DNA of 64,000 bases from Rhizobium sp. AC27/96 (GTDB lineage Bacteria > Pseudomonadota > Alphaproteobacteria > Rhizobiales > Rhizobiaceae): positions 366,126 through 430,125 of the forward strand of contig NZ_LXKN01000046.1 in assembly GCF_001692325.1 (NCBI RefSeq), read 5' to 3'. The notes under the pieces are model-generated. The model saw only the letters and a program-made list of their open reading frames with translations, did not search any database and had not been told where the DNA came from. The translations under genes were made by a program, and so were the position numbers. This document shows positions 43,131 to 52,596 of this stretch, one piece after another. How positions within the stretch are numbered: position 1 is the stretch's first letter; every line of letters begins with the position of its first letter.

Positions 43131-45096
43131 GGCGATTGCCGCAGCCAACGTCCATAGCTGGAACGTGAACCCGCGTGTTTTTGCAAATATCCGTCGATCA
43201 GCAGCTCTATTCCTGGGATATGCCGCGCTGCGGGCTACCTTGCGAACGCAGTACCTTCTTGTGCACGGATTTCCCTCGGTCGTTGTTGTCGTCACCGGTG
43301 GCGTCAAAGTCAGCGAAGCACACCGAAAGGCTGCAGAGTTGCTGTTGATGGGGTCGCTTGAATCCTGGACCCGTAGGGCTCCGGAGCAAAGGGCGCTTGT
43401 GCATGTATTGGAGGTGCCGCGGGGAAAGAGGCCCAAGGAGTCTAATCCGATTCTAGAGGAGCACGGCAAATATGATTTCATCATCGTGCTTGCCCGCAGC
43501 CGCTCTGAAATCCCCTCGGACCTCGCAATATTTGCAGAAGCGATTGTTGATCTGGCCCGTCCGACGGTGGAGCACATACACGCCGCGCGTCGACTGCTTG
43601 GCCGGAGGCCTTTCAGCGAGGAAACTGCGAAGATCGTAGCTGCGTTGGATTTTTCTCTGCTGGTTCCAGTCGTTAGCAAGCACGATCTCTCAGCGGCCGA
43701 AGCGGGGCGACTTACGGCTGCCGTTGTGGGCGTCTCCGCGGACAGCCCATCTCTTGAAGATCTTCCTGGTTACGGCCAAGCAAGGGTTTGGGCTCGCGGA
43801 TTCATCGCTGATCTCGCCCGCGTTAAAAGCGGAGCTTTGGATTGGGCGGAGATGGGCCGAGGCGTCCTCTTGCATGGTCCTCCCGGCACCGGAAAGACTC
43901 TCTTCGCTCGTGCATTTGCGCGATCAGCCGGTCTGCCTCTGATCGCGGCGTCTGTATCGCGATGGCAATCGTTTGGACACCTGGGAGATCTCCTCGGTGC
44001 CATGAGAGAATCCTTCGAGGAGGCAAGGGCGAAGCAGCCATCAATCCTATTCCTGGACGAATTGGATTCCGTCGGCGATCGGGCGAAGTTCAGCGGCAAT
44101 TATGTCGACTACTCGCGCCAAGTCGTCAATTTCTTGCTCGAGTGTATCGATGGCGCGCAAGGCCGAGACCAAGTAGTGGTCATCGCGGCAACGAACTATG
44201 CGGATGTCATCGACCCCGCCCTTTTGCGCAGCGGTCGCATCGAACGGCACATTAAAATCGAGCTGCCAGACGCAGAGGAGCGTTTCGAGATCCTTCGCTA
44301 CCATCTAGGAATCAAGGATCCGGAACATGCACTCAGGATGATCGCCGTTGATCTTGAGGGATGGAATGGCGCGGACCTGGACATGCTGGCACGGGAGGCG
44401 AAACAGCGCGGTCGCTCTTTTCAGCGCACCGTTCAGATCGACGACGTCATCGAATCGTTGCCGCCTTTGCAGGAGCTGTCAGATGCCGAGGCCCGCCGTG
44501 TCGCAGTGCATGAGGCCGGCCACGTCGTTGCCGCTTGCGTCCTTTCGCCGGGGAGCCGGGTCAGCGTCTCTGTGCGGAAGAAGTTCCGCTGGTTTGATTC
44601 AAAGGAAATAGCGCCCGGCATGACCCGATATAAGTTCTCCAGCGAAGACCGCTTGCTACAGACACGAGAGGTTTTCGAAGATCTCATTTGCAGGGCCCTG
44701 GCAGGCGCCGCCGCGGAGGAGCACGTGCTAGGATCGAGATCGACCGGTTTCAGCGGATCGATGGGGAGCGACCTTGAGACTGCGACTGTGATCGCCACGC
44801 GCATGCTATGCTCGTACGGACTAGGCGGAAGCCTGCCGTTCTTGATCGAGACACACAACGTGAATTCAACCTACGCCTCAAAGCTACCGAACGATCTGCG
44901 CGGAGAGGTCGGCCGAATCCTTGATCAGCAATATTCACGAGCGAAAATGATTGTCGCCGAGCACGTGATCACTCTCGAGGAGATTGCTGCGGAGCTTTTG
45001 GAAAGAGGCACGCTTAGCGTAGATGAGGTCGCCGCGATAGTTTCCAAGAGCGCTGGTGCGTCGGTGGATTCTGAAAGGTTGGCTATTCGGCTGTAG
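43120..45096 (+). CDS. FtsH-like AAA+ zinc metalloprotease without membrane segments
   Basis: 658 residues from the ATG at 43120, which overlaps the previous gene; a GTG at 43033 is less likely. An unrecognised N-terminal region (about 1-235) is followed by an FtsH-type AAA+ domain: Walker A GPPGTGKT near 252, Walker B ILFLDELDS near 307, SRH DPALLRSGRIERHI. The C-terminal M41 peptidase domain has the zinc motif HEAGH near 463 and a third-ligand region GSDLETAT near 549. FtsH is normally anchored by two transmembrane helices; none is evident here. It probably unfolds and degrades specific cytosolic proteins. Its place in an island suggests a defence or regulatory role, which is inference. Confidence 0.88.
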   Translation: MASRAIAAANVHSWNVNPRVFANIRRSAALFLGYAALRATLRTQYLLVHGFPSVVVVVTGGVKVSEAHRKAAELLLMGSLESWTRRAPEQRALVHVLEVPRGKRPKESNPILEEHGKYDFIIVLARSRSEIPSDLAIFAEAIVDLARPTVEHIHAARRLLGRRPFSEETAKIVAALDFSLLVPVVSKHDLSAAEAGRLTAAVVGVSADSPSLEDLPGYGQARVWARGFIADLARVKSGALDWAEMGRGVLLHGPPGTGKTLFARAFARSAGLPLIAASVSRWQSFGHLGDLLGAMRESFEEARAKQPSILFLDELDSVGDRAKFSGNYVDYSRQVVNFLLECIDGAQGRDQVVVIAATNYADVIDPALLRSGRIERHIKIELPDAEERFEILRYHLGIKDPEHALRMIAVDLEGWNGADLDMLAREAKQRGRSFQRTVQIDDVIESLPPLQELSDAEARRVAVHEAGHVVAACVLSPGSRVSVSVRKKFRWFDSKEIAPGMTRYKFSSEDRLLQTREVFEDLICRALAGAAAEEHVLGSRSTGFSGSMGSDLETATVIATRMLCSYGLGGSLPFLIETHNVNSTYASKLPNDLRGEVGRILDQQYSRAKMIVAEHVITLEEIAAELLERGTLSVDEVAAIVSKSAGASVDSERLAIRL

Positions 45097-45358
45097 CCTC
45101 CACTCTGGAGCCGCGGCGACGGGTCAACGCAACAGCCGGTCCGCGGGTCGCGTTGCCTTCCACGAACACGACGCCGGCGCCTTCCAATGCGGAGCGAACC
45201 TTCTCGATTGCCTCGGCGAGCACGTTGCCTTCGCATTTCTCGATCCGGACAACAATCTGCCGGCTGACGCCTGCGGCAACCGCGAGCTCCTCCTGGCTAA
45301 GGTCCAGCAGCGCCCGTGCAGCACGCAGTGCGCTCATTATGTCCGATGTCGAATCCAT
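45083..45358 (-). CDS. XRE-family small repressor
   Basis: A 91-residue HTH_XRE protein: LRAARALLDLSQEELAVAAGVSRQIVVRIEKCEG is the DNA-binding domain (about residues 11-44), with a short C-terminal stretch containing GVVFVEGNATRGPAVALTRR. An internal ATG at 45337 is an alternative start. It converges on the protease gene with a 14-bp overlap. Shared sequence boxes in its own promoter and in the protease promoter point to autoregulation plus control of the protease module. Confidence 0.9.
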   Translation of the reverse strand: MDSTSDIMSALRAARALLDLSQEELAVAAGVSRQIVVRIEKCEGNVLAEAIEKVRSALEGAGVVFVEGNATRGPAVALTRRRGSRVEATAE

Positions 45359-45384
45359 GGATTCGAGCAGGCTTCATTTGAATA

Positions 45385-45411
45385 GCGTTGTCAACAATTA
45401 GCGAAAGGATT
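45385..45411 (-). promoter_or_regulatory. Promoter/operator of the XRE gene
   Basis: On the minus strand ATTGTTGACAACGC (45385-45398) carries a consensus TTGACA. Directly next to it GCGAAAGGATT (45401-45411, plus strand) is identical to an 11-mer at 42728-42738. A related CGAATCCTTCAG box lies at 45454-45465 and recurs at 60372. These are candidate binding sites for the XRE protein. Confidence 0.5.
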
Positions 45412-45461
45412 CAGCGAGGGGTATGGCAGCCATGTATCGGTCAAAAGTGCGAACGAATCCT

Positions 45462-45698
45462 TCAGGTGCTGGAGGGAGGCCGTTTCTTCAGGGCTTCACG
45501 GCGCCGGCCTTCCCTGACGACGATCCGGGATCGAACTGTGCCATCGTTCGGGACTGATCCGGTATCGCCAGTGCCCTCGGGCGTTGGTTCGTCGGAGCTC
45601 ACGGACTGAGTGTCGCGGTGTTTGTCGCTCAGGCCCTTCCTGTGGTCTTGTTCGTCCATTTCAACCTCGATTTCCGGGTGCGGGCCCTGTGGGAGCAT
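45462..45698 (-). CDS. Doubtful small hypothetical protein
   Basis: A 78-codon frame (45 codons fewer if an internal ATG is used) that is polar and rich in Asp, Glu, Arg and Pro (MDEQDHRKGLSDKHRDTQSV region). Its third codon positions are G/C-rich like real genes here, and it lies upstream of the XRE gene on the same strand, 103 bp away. There is no recognised domain and no strong ribosome site. It could equally be chance. Confidence 0.25.
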   Translation of the reverse strand: MLPQGPHPEIEVEMDEQDHRKGLSDKHRDTQSVSSDEPTPEGTGDTGSVPNDGTVRSRIVVREGRRREALKKRPPSST

Positions 45699-45826
45699 AT
45701 CTGCTTTCGAGGGCTCTCGCCACGTAAGGCCGCTGATTGGCCCATGTTTTCTCCACTTTCAACGGCGGAGGATAGCCCGCTCGCCCCGAACTTCGGGGCC
45801 GAATAACAACAACTATGTGAATTGAA

Positions 45827-48175
45827 ATGATAGACAATTTTTCTCCGAAAACTTTCCTGCGCAAGATCGACACATTCTGCAAAATGCGTTTGTCCACATT
45901 CCTGGCAGCCGAAGAATTCGATCGGTTACGGGGCTATATGAGAATGCTGGTCCAGACCTGCACGCTTCCACCGCGCATCAACGGGAAGACCGATTGGTCG
46001 TTGATTTCCGATAATTGCCGGGTTGAGGTTGGGCTCCTTGCAGCCAACGAGCGGCTCATCGACCCCGGCTTGGACGCGATTACTCGCTGGATCAGGGGCA
46101 TCGCCTTGCCCGGCAAAGTGCCGACAAAACCAGCTCATACGTTGAATGGAAAGACTGCAGCGCAGGGAAAACCTCGCCAAGCGGCCCAATCTCGGGCGAC
46201 GCTAACGGACACAGTATCGGGAGGCCCAACGACTCAACCTTCTTCTGGAGGGCCGGCTCCGGCAACCCGAGCATTCGTGGAGTTTCCAACGCCGTTGTTC
46301 GATCAATGGATCGATCCCGCCGATTTTGCAGAAGCGCTTCAACTACACCTGCGTCGGCACGACGAGACATATTGGAAGCTTCATCGCGCGATTGTCGGCT
46401 CACAGGAATCGATGGCCAAGGGTACTCTTTTGAGCTGGATAGAAGGCCGCCGGGTGCCCCGAAGCCTTGACAGCTTCGAGGTCCTTGGTCGCATTGAGCG
46501 GCGTTATCGGTTACCAGAAGGATATTTTAAGGCAAAACTGCCGCATCCATCACGCTCGGCATCAGGATTTAATCTCTCCGGCATGGATCCCGCGGAGCAA
46601 CGTCGTATGGCATGGCATCTGCCGGAGGATTTCAACTCGCTGTCGTTTCAGAAACGCGAGGAAATTGTAGAGTGGGTTCGTCGTGTAGTCATCAGCGGAT
46701 CGACAGACTATCGGCAATTTCAGGCGGCTGCAGTAAAGCAGCGTTACGCAATCCGCTTTCCGGGCGTTTCGTATGGAGGACTGGCGCCGAGGAATGGGAA
46801 GATTGTTGTACCGGTCGACAATGAGCAAGACTGGATCGAGGATCCCGATCTTCTGTCTGGCGTGATCGATGCGCCGCCGGCACTTGCTATGGAGATGGCG
46901 GATCTCTTGCGTTTCAAGACGTCGGCCCTGACATCTATCGGGTTTCAGCGCAACGGTGTCTGGGGAGAGGATACTGCTTCTCAGAAGGTCGAACACTTGG
47001 GGCTCATGTTCGGCGCACTGGCCGCTTCGAAAGAAGGCGAGGTGCGCGGACACGGCGTGCCCATTCGCCAACTGACCTTCGGCTTGCTCCTGTTTCCCGG
47101 TATCTGGGACTGGTATCTGCAATGGCGGGAAAGCCGGCGCGGGTTCTATACCACCTGGGAAGTGGATATGTTGCGCATTGCATTGGCTATCACCAAGCAG
47201 GATACGGGTTGGCTTCGGCAGCATCCAGAACTTCTGCAGCGTGTCCAGCCGATCCGCGGTCTCGTATCGCAAAATGAAATCGACTATGCGCGGGACGACT
47301 GGCACGGCGCATGCGACGATTTTCATAAACATGCGTCACACCGGGTGAAGGAGATCCAGCGCATCGCGCGCGTCCACCGTGACCCATTCGAGCCAATCAT
47401 GCCGGTCTTGGAGGCGCCGAGCCCGGTCGGTGAATATCGTAAGATTACCGAGGAAATCCTTCGTCTGATGCCCGACGAGGAACGCTATCCGCGTCCAGCC
47501 GCCGAAGCGGTGCGTTCTTTTTTGATGCTGCGGCTCGGGCTGCATCTCGGTCTTAGGCAGAAGAACCTGCGGCAACTTATGCTCTGCCCGCGTGGCCAGA
47601 TGCCGCGACCGGAACGCATCCTTGAAAAAATGAAACGTGGCGAGATTCGCTGGAATGATCGCGAGGGTGGTTGGGAGGTCCTGATTCCTGCGGTCGCTTT
47701 CAAGAACGCTGATTCTTCCTTCTTCGGCGATAAGCCCTTCCGGTTAGTTCTTCCTGATTTGCTAGACCTCTACAAATACATTGATGCGTATGTCGAAAAC
47801 CATCGAGCGGTGTTGTTGCGGACGGCATCGGATCCGGGCACGTTCTTTGTCAAAACGGTGAAGACCACGAGCACGGAAGCTGCTTATGATATTACGAGCT
47901 TCTATGTGGCCTAGCGGCTGATTATTCAGCGGTACGGCATATATAACCCCTACACGGGGCGAGGCGCGATCAAAGGGTTACTACCTCATGGCCCCCACAA
48001 TGTCCGCGATGTGCTGGCAACTCACATTCTCAAGCAGACGGGTTCCTACGAGCAGGCCAGTTACGCCATCCAGGATACTGCGGACATGGTCGCGAAGCAT
48101 TACGGCCGCTTCCTGCCACAGGATAAGGCAGCTCTAGCGGCACGCATCCTCAATCAAGTATGGGAGGCGGCGTAG
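45827..48175 (+). pseudogene. Tyrosine-recombinase-like integrase with an in-frame amber stop
   Basis: A frame of 782 codons interrupted by one TAG at 47912-47914. The first 695 residues include the likely catalytic Arg region (RLGLHLGLRQKNLRQLM near residue 565-581). After the TAG the same frame continues for 86 codons and supplies the missing catalytic part: PHNVRDVLATHIL (His-x-x-Arg box) and MVAKHYGRFLP with the candidate Tyr. The preserved reading frame after the stop means either a recent nonsense mutation or suppression. The N-terminal half resembles long island integrases. The gene is probably inactive now, or yields only a truncated DNA-binding form. Confidence 0.75.
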
Positions 48176-48471
48176 CGGCGCCAGAGTCGGGGGCATCAGG
48201 GAGTACTCCTCATGCCTCCGGCTGACATGTGACCAATTATCCTCAATATAGTTGCCGAGGTGATTGCTCTCGCCGGCTGTCCGATGGAGAGCGGGATGCT
48301 GTGATGTGAAGCCGTTCGTTTCTGCTAAGTTCGTCTTGGACCTCGAGGCAACCATTGCAGGACTCAACAGCCTGATGGCAAGGATCGGGAGCTTCACAAC
48401 TGGAGCGTCGGGCGATGCAATCTTTTTGTTGCGATACCTCTTCGCCTCAAGGCCGTGGAGACAGAGCTCCG
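48176..48471. other. Intergenic region between the recombinase and the restriction gene
   Basis: About 296 bp between convergent genes. No convincing coding frame, repeat or terminator hairpin was seen. Confidence 0.4.
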
Positions 48472-49647
48472 CTACAGGGTACTGGCAAAAGATCTTTCCA
48501 GCCAAGCTCTGACATCCGCAACCGTGCCGCATCCAGATCGGACTAGCAGTTCGTCGATATCCGAAGCCGATATAACCAGTATCGGATGCTGGTCGTCTTT
48601 GATTTCTTTATAAGCTTGCTGATCAACGTATCCGGTAGTAACCAGGACGCCGAATTGGCGGTGCCTCAATCTCGAAATCAAACGGGACATCTCGCGTACA
48701 CCTACGGCATGATCTACAGCGTAACATTTGGCTTCGATTGCAAAATCAACAAAAATCGCGCTCGCGCCCCAACCAAGCCTAAGCTGGCCTATAGCGTCGC
48801 GTCCTCCATCTCGCGACCGCCTAGTAACATCGAGTGCAGTCACATCCGGTAGCATCATCCTAACCAGCTCGGCGGCGCATGACTCGAAACCATGAGGATC
48901 TTTGGCAAAGTACTGATGAATGGCCTGAACAAAATCGCGGCCACGTTCGCTTGATGGGATTTGTTCTTGACGCCGACGATACTGAATCGTCCTGGGCGCA
49001 AGCAGAGGCGTAATCCGACCGCTTTCAACCCATGTAGTCCAGGCCGTAGGAGCCTGTTTTGGGTCTGGATCACCTGCGATAATGCTTGCGAGCCACTTTC
49101 TAGACACCGCCTCGGCGCGCAGAATGGTGAAGCGAGCACGGTAATTTTGGAACCGAGAATTGTCTCGCGTCCGCCAGATAGCGACAAGGTCTTCCATTCC
49201 AGACTGCCCCATCGTGCCGGGCACAGCAAGTCCTAAGAATATCACATCTCTCCGAGTACCCGCCGACGAGAATACAAGGATTGGGGGAACTCTTCTTCGC
49301 CCATTCTTTCCCGCCTCTGAATCCGCGAATACGCGCTGGAGAATGGAGTTTCCGAACCTTGGGGTGTCATGCAACTCACGCCCCGGTGTCTTGTTATCGC
49401 CGTAATAAGTATAAATTCCGGTCTCGCGGTCCAGCGCGTCGGGCCAATCTGGATCCCTTTTATTGGAGGTGAGAACTACCAGTTCAAGTTGGTCGAGCCG
49501 TCCTCGATATCTAAATCCGCCGCCTGTACTCACGCCCACAAGGCAGGGCAGCGGGTCGTCACCCGCACCGCCGCGTCTGCCACCTTCGTAGGTCGCATCA
49601 ACTATCAGATCGGCAGAAGCGATCTCATCGACACCGAACGTTCGCAT
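48472..49647 (-). CDS. Restriction endonuclease, AspBHI-like N-domain plus Mrr-type catalytic domain
   Basis: 391 residues. The C-terminal half is an Mrr-like PD-(D/E)xK nuclease: FESCAAELVRMM helix, DGGRDAIGQL with the metal-binding Asp, and FAIEAKCYA with the E-x-K pair, then GVLVTTGYVDQQAY. The N-terminal half has YTYYGDNKTPGRELHDTPRFGN, which I associate with AspBHI-type enzymes that recognise modified cytosine. It is 13 bp downstream of a cytosine methyltransferase gene, with vsr beyond. If it cuts modified DNA, its own methyltransferase must mark sites it does not read; otherwise it is a conventional partner nuclease. Confidence 0.8.
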   Translation of the reverse strand: MRTFGVDEIASADLIVDATYEGGRRGGAGDDPLPCLVGVSTGGGFRYRGRLDQLELVVLTSNKRDPDWPDALDRETGIYTYYGDNKTPGRELHDTPRFGNSILQRVFADSEAGKNGRRRVPPILVFSSAGTRRDVIFLGLAVPGTMGQSGMEDLVAIWRTRDNSRFQNYRARFTILRAEAVSRKWLASIIAGDPDPKQAPTAWTTWVESGRITPLLAPRTIQYRRRQEQIPSSERGRDFVQAIHQYFAKDPHGFESCAAELVRMMLPDVTALDVTRRSRDGGRDAIGQLRLGWGASAIFVDFAIEAKCYAVDHAVGVREMSRLISRLRHRQFGVLVTTGYVDQQAYKEIKDDQHPILVISASDIDELLVRSGCGTVADVRAWLERSFASTL

Positions 49648-49660
49648 GCTTTATGTCCGA

Positions 49661-50656
49661 TCATGCGGCGAGCTCGAGGCGCCGACCATTCTTAGCTCGG
49701 CTTGTCACGGCCTCGACCACAAGCGATTCCACGACAGCCTGCATAACCGGCGGACATACACCGTTTCCCAGCAGCTTGACACGGTCGCGCCTAGATCCGC
49801 GCTTCAACACGGCGTCGTCTGGGTAGCCCATTGCCCTCCTTAGCTCCGACACCTGAAGCATTCGGAATGTCGCAACTCCATCAACCCATCGAACGAGGCC
49901 AAACCGATCAACGGTCGTCAATGTGCGTAGCGGTCGATCAAGCGGCTGCCATCCACCCGCACGATCAGAGCCATAATATACGACAAGGAAATCCTGCTGC
50001 GTCCCCAGCGCTTCCATCCCTCTTGCCACGCGCGCCATTGTGTTTTCAGCTAACCTGCCTCCAAACAGTTCCTTGGCCTTCCACTCGGACGCGCTATCCA
50101 GAATTTCTACGGCTTTTGCAACCGATCCCGTCCCAATGACCTTTGCGGGCTTCTGGAGCCTGTCTCCCATAATGAAAAGCCGCTTCCGTGTTTGTGGCAC
50201 ACCAAAATCGGCTGAGTCGAGCATCTGGGTGCGGAGCTGATAATGGAGAGACAGTTCCTCCATAAGTTCTTGGTACCCATCCCACCGTTTCATTCCTGAA
50301 ACATTCTCCAGCACGACCCATCGGGGTTCCAGTTCGCGAACGAATGGCATGACGAACCAGCCGGAGCGCCGGCTATTTTCATCTCTGGGCTTCGCTCCCC
50401 TGGCAATGGAATGATGTGTACATTCGGGAGACGCAATGAGGAGATCAATTTCGCCAATGGCGTCGAACATTTTTGAATTACTGGTATCGTCTAAGATACC
50501 ATTGACGACCTGTGCTCGGGGGAAGTTGTCACCGTATGTTTGGGCTGCGGTCTGCCAACCATCCACAGCCCCAACCATCTCAATGCCCGCCGCGCGGGCG
50601 CCGAAACTGCTGCCGCCGGCGCCACAGAACAAGTCTATGCCTCTGTATTTCCTCAA
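49661..50656 (-). CDS. DNA (cytosine-5) methyltransferase
   Basis: A 331-residue C5-methyltransferase. Motif I is DLFCGAGGSSFGARAAG at the N-terminus. Motif IV is IASPECTHHS, where Cys is the nucleophile in the SPEC variant of the usual PCQ. Motif VI is ENVSGMK, motif VIII is QTRKRLFIMG, and a C-terminal GNGVCPPV motif X is present. It starts at TTG overlapping the vsr stop by 4 bp (TTGA), so translation is coupled. The target-recognition region is short; the recognition sequence is unknown. Confidence 0.93.
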   Translation of the reverse strand: MRKYRGIDLFCGAGGSSFGARAAGIEMVGAVDGWQTAAQTYGDNFPRAQVVNGILDDTSNSKMFDAIGEIDLLIASPECTHHSIARGAKPRDENSRRSGWFVMPFVRELEPRWVVLENVSGMKRWDGYQELMEELSLHYQLRTQMLDSADFGVPQTRKRLFIMGDRLQKPAKVIGTGSVAKAVEILDSASEWKAKELFGGRLAENTMARVARGMEALGTQQDFLVVYYGSDRAGGWQPLDRPLRTLTTVDRFGLVRWVDGVATFRMLQVSELRRAMGYPDDAVLKRGSRRDRVKLLGNGVCPPVMQAVVESLVVEAVTSRAKNGRRLELAA

Positions 50657-51120
50657 AAATCACCCGTTTCTGTCTGGTCGGGAGCTACTGTTGTAGTGAT
50701 GTTGCCAGGCTTCGGGTCGTACGGCAACCCCTGCGCGATCCTTTTCTTGATACGCATCTTGCATCTTGACGGGCTGTGCTTGACTTGATGCTCCCAGATT
50801 CGCAGAACTTGCCAGCCGGCCACGCGAAGCTGACGCCGGTTCTGAACATCGCGGCGAATATTCCCTGCAATCTTCTGCTCCCATCTCTCCGACAGTTTCA
50901 AACGCCATTCCTGGAAACGCCACCCATGCCAGAAATCCCCGTCTACGAGGATGCAAAGGGAAAATTGGGCTAGAACGAAATCGGGCCGTCCGGGAAGAGA
51001 CCGCACATGGGATTCAAATGTAAGACCGAGGTCTCGGAGCATCGCCTCAACTGCACGCTCCGGACCCGTATCACTACCGCGAATCCTACTCATGACACGG
51101 CTTCGCGTTTCAGGACTCAT
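50653..51120 (-). CDS. vsr: Very-short-patch-repair endonuclease Vsr
   Basis: 155 residues from the ATG at 51120, which has GGAG upstream and gives the standard opening MSPETRSRVMSRIRGSDTGPE. Catalytic Asp and metal residues are in LPGRPDFVLAQF, with the Vsr signature LVDGDFWHGW near residue 67-76. Vsr nicks at T:G mismatches made when 5-methylcytosine deaminates, and so accompanies C5-methyltransferases. It leads the Vsr-methyltransferase-endonuclease operon and is divergent from nurA. Confidence 0.95.
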   Translation of the reverse strand: MSPETRSRVMSRIRGSDTGPERAVEAMLRDLGLTFESHVRSLPGRPDFVLAQFSLCILVDGDFWHGWRFQEWRLKLSERWEQKIAGNIRRDVQNRRQLRVAGWQVLRIWEHQVKHSPSRCKMRIKKRIAQGLPYDPKPGNITTTVAPDQTETGDF

Positions 51121-51290
51121 GATGTCTCCGCGATGGCGACGCCCGGTCGTTTCGATCACTATATGGAACTCCATGGACAGCACACAAACTGCCTGACGCA
51201 TGGCAGGTGATTGCTTTCCTTGTGGGGTGTTTCAAACACTGGTTGAACTCTCATGCGGAAAAGATAGGCTGCATCTCCAGGAGAAAACAG

Positions 51291-52583
51291 ATGGTCAAGG
51301 AAGAAATAAGGGAGCGCATTGAGGTCCGTATAAGCCAGGGTGACTTCCTGGCGAACATGCTCCACGTTGCTCGACACCAATCTGATGACACCCAATCGGC
51401 TTTCGTCGAAAAGCTGTCGGGGATAGCAAACACCGTCAGAGCTCTTCTTGAAAATAACGACCTATTACGCAGCATCGGATACGATCCGAATACCTATTGG
51501 CCGACCCGTCGTGGAAAAGCTTATTCATTCGTGGACGGGGGCGTCGCCAGTATCGATCTGCCATCGGCAGCGCCAATCGGCATTCGTGTCGGATCCTACA
51601 CAGTGAGACCTGGCGATGAATCCGAGGATCGGGAGCGCTTCAATATCGAGCTCTCCCTGGTCGACGACCTTTTCAGCCAATCGGCGTTCCTTTTTGACGA
51701 CGACTTTCTCGACCTAGCAAAGCTACGCGACGTCGCAAGAATGGTCAGCGAAGTCTCGGCGGGCTACCGGCTTGCAAAGCAGCGCGGCAGCCAGCAAGTC
51801 GATGCGGTAATTCTTCACGGGCCGTTGATCAATCCCGTCGCCCCGTATGGCCTTGAGGGTTTTCCTCCGTTCGGGCTGGAGGCTTGCCGGACACTTCTTG
51901 ACGATATCACGTGGGATGGGGATGAACGTGATCGTCAGTTTGTTTCTATCTACCTGAATCTTCTCGAGCGGCTCAGAGCGACGGGTACGCCCGTGGTCGG
52001 TGCCGTCGAGCGCTCGATTGGACGTGACCCTGTTTTCTTGCGACGTCTCCTTGCCCGACTGCATCGCGAAAATGTCTTGAAGGAGCGAGACGCAAAGGAT
52101 CTCGAGTTTGAGATTCGATCCTACGGTCTGAATGATTCATCTCTTCTGGACGTTGTCCTGCGCGAGGGCGAGTACGTCACTCCTACGGCGGTGATGCGCC
52201 AAGGACCCGATAGTAAGTGGCCAGAGGAGTGGAAATGGAAAATCCGCGATTATCCGGAGGCTTTGACAACATACTTAAAGCCATCCGAGAGCGTAATGCC
52301 CTTCCGAATTGAGGGATTTGAGGATGCTGAAGGATTTGATGAGATTGTCGAGTTGATTCTCAACACTAGCCGGCTCCTGCCGTCATATGGCTTTCCGGTC
52401 GGCCTCGATATCGCCGACCGCTTTGCGAAGGTGCCTTCTTGGCTCAGCAAGGGGGTGAAAGGCCAGCATCAAGTAGTCTTGTTGCGAAAAGCTATCGAAA
52501 GTGGCGATCCGAGGACAATTGCTTTTGCAAAACGTGTACTTGCCGCCAAGGGCCGTGACTGGCTGTTCCGTCCGACCGTGTGA
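51291..52583 (+). CDS. NurA-domain 5'-3' nuclease
   Basis: 430 residues from the ATG at 51291, preceded by CCAGGAG. The NurA fold is indicated by the first-strand Asp in YSFVDGGVASIDLP near residue 78-91, the AVILHGPLINPVAPY strand near 172-186, and a C-terminal FRIEGFED segment before a DIADRFAKVPSW helix. NurA nucleases work inside the HerA translocase ring, processing DNA ends. The herA gene starts 13 bp downstream, making a two-gene operon. In bacteria outside thermophiles such pairs lie mostly in defence islands. Confidence 0.85.
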   Translation: MVKEEIRERIEVRISQGDFLANMLHVARHQSDDTQSAFVEKLSGIANTVRALLENNDLLRSIGYDPNTYWPTRRGKAYSFVDGGVASIDLPSAAPIGIRVGSYTVRPGDESEDRERFNIELSLVDDLFSQSAFLFDDDFLDLAKLRDVARMVSEVSAGYRLAKQRGSQQVDAVILHGPLINPVAPYGLEGFPPFGLEACRTLLDDITWDGDERDRQFVSIYLNLLERLRATGTPVVGAVERSIGRDPVFLRRLLARLHRENVLKERDAKDLEFEIRSYGLNDSSLLDVVLREGEYVTPTAVMRQGPDSKWPEEWKWKIRDYPEALTTYLKPSESVMPFRIEGFEDAEGFDEIVELILNTSRLLPSYGFPVGLDIADRFAKVPSWLSKGVKGQHQVVLLRKAIESGDPRTIAFAKRVLAAKGRDWLFRPTV

Positions 52584-52596
52584 TGAGGATAAATTG

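Noticed and set aside
47912..47914. Amber codon as a programmed pyrrolysine site
   Set aside because: No pyl genes are known in rhizobia and no local signal supports recoding; a nonsense mutation is simpler.
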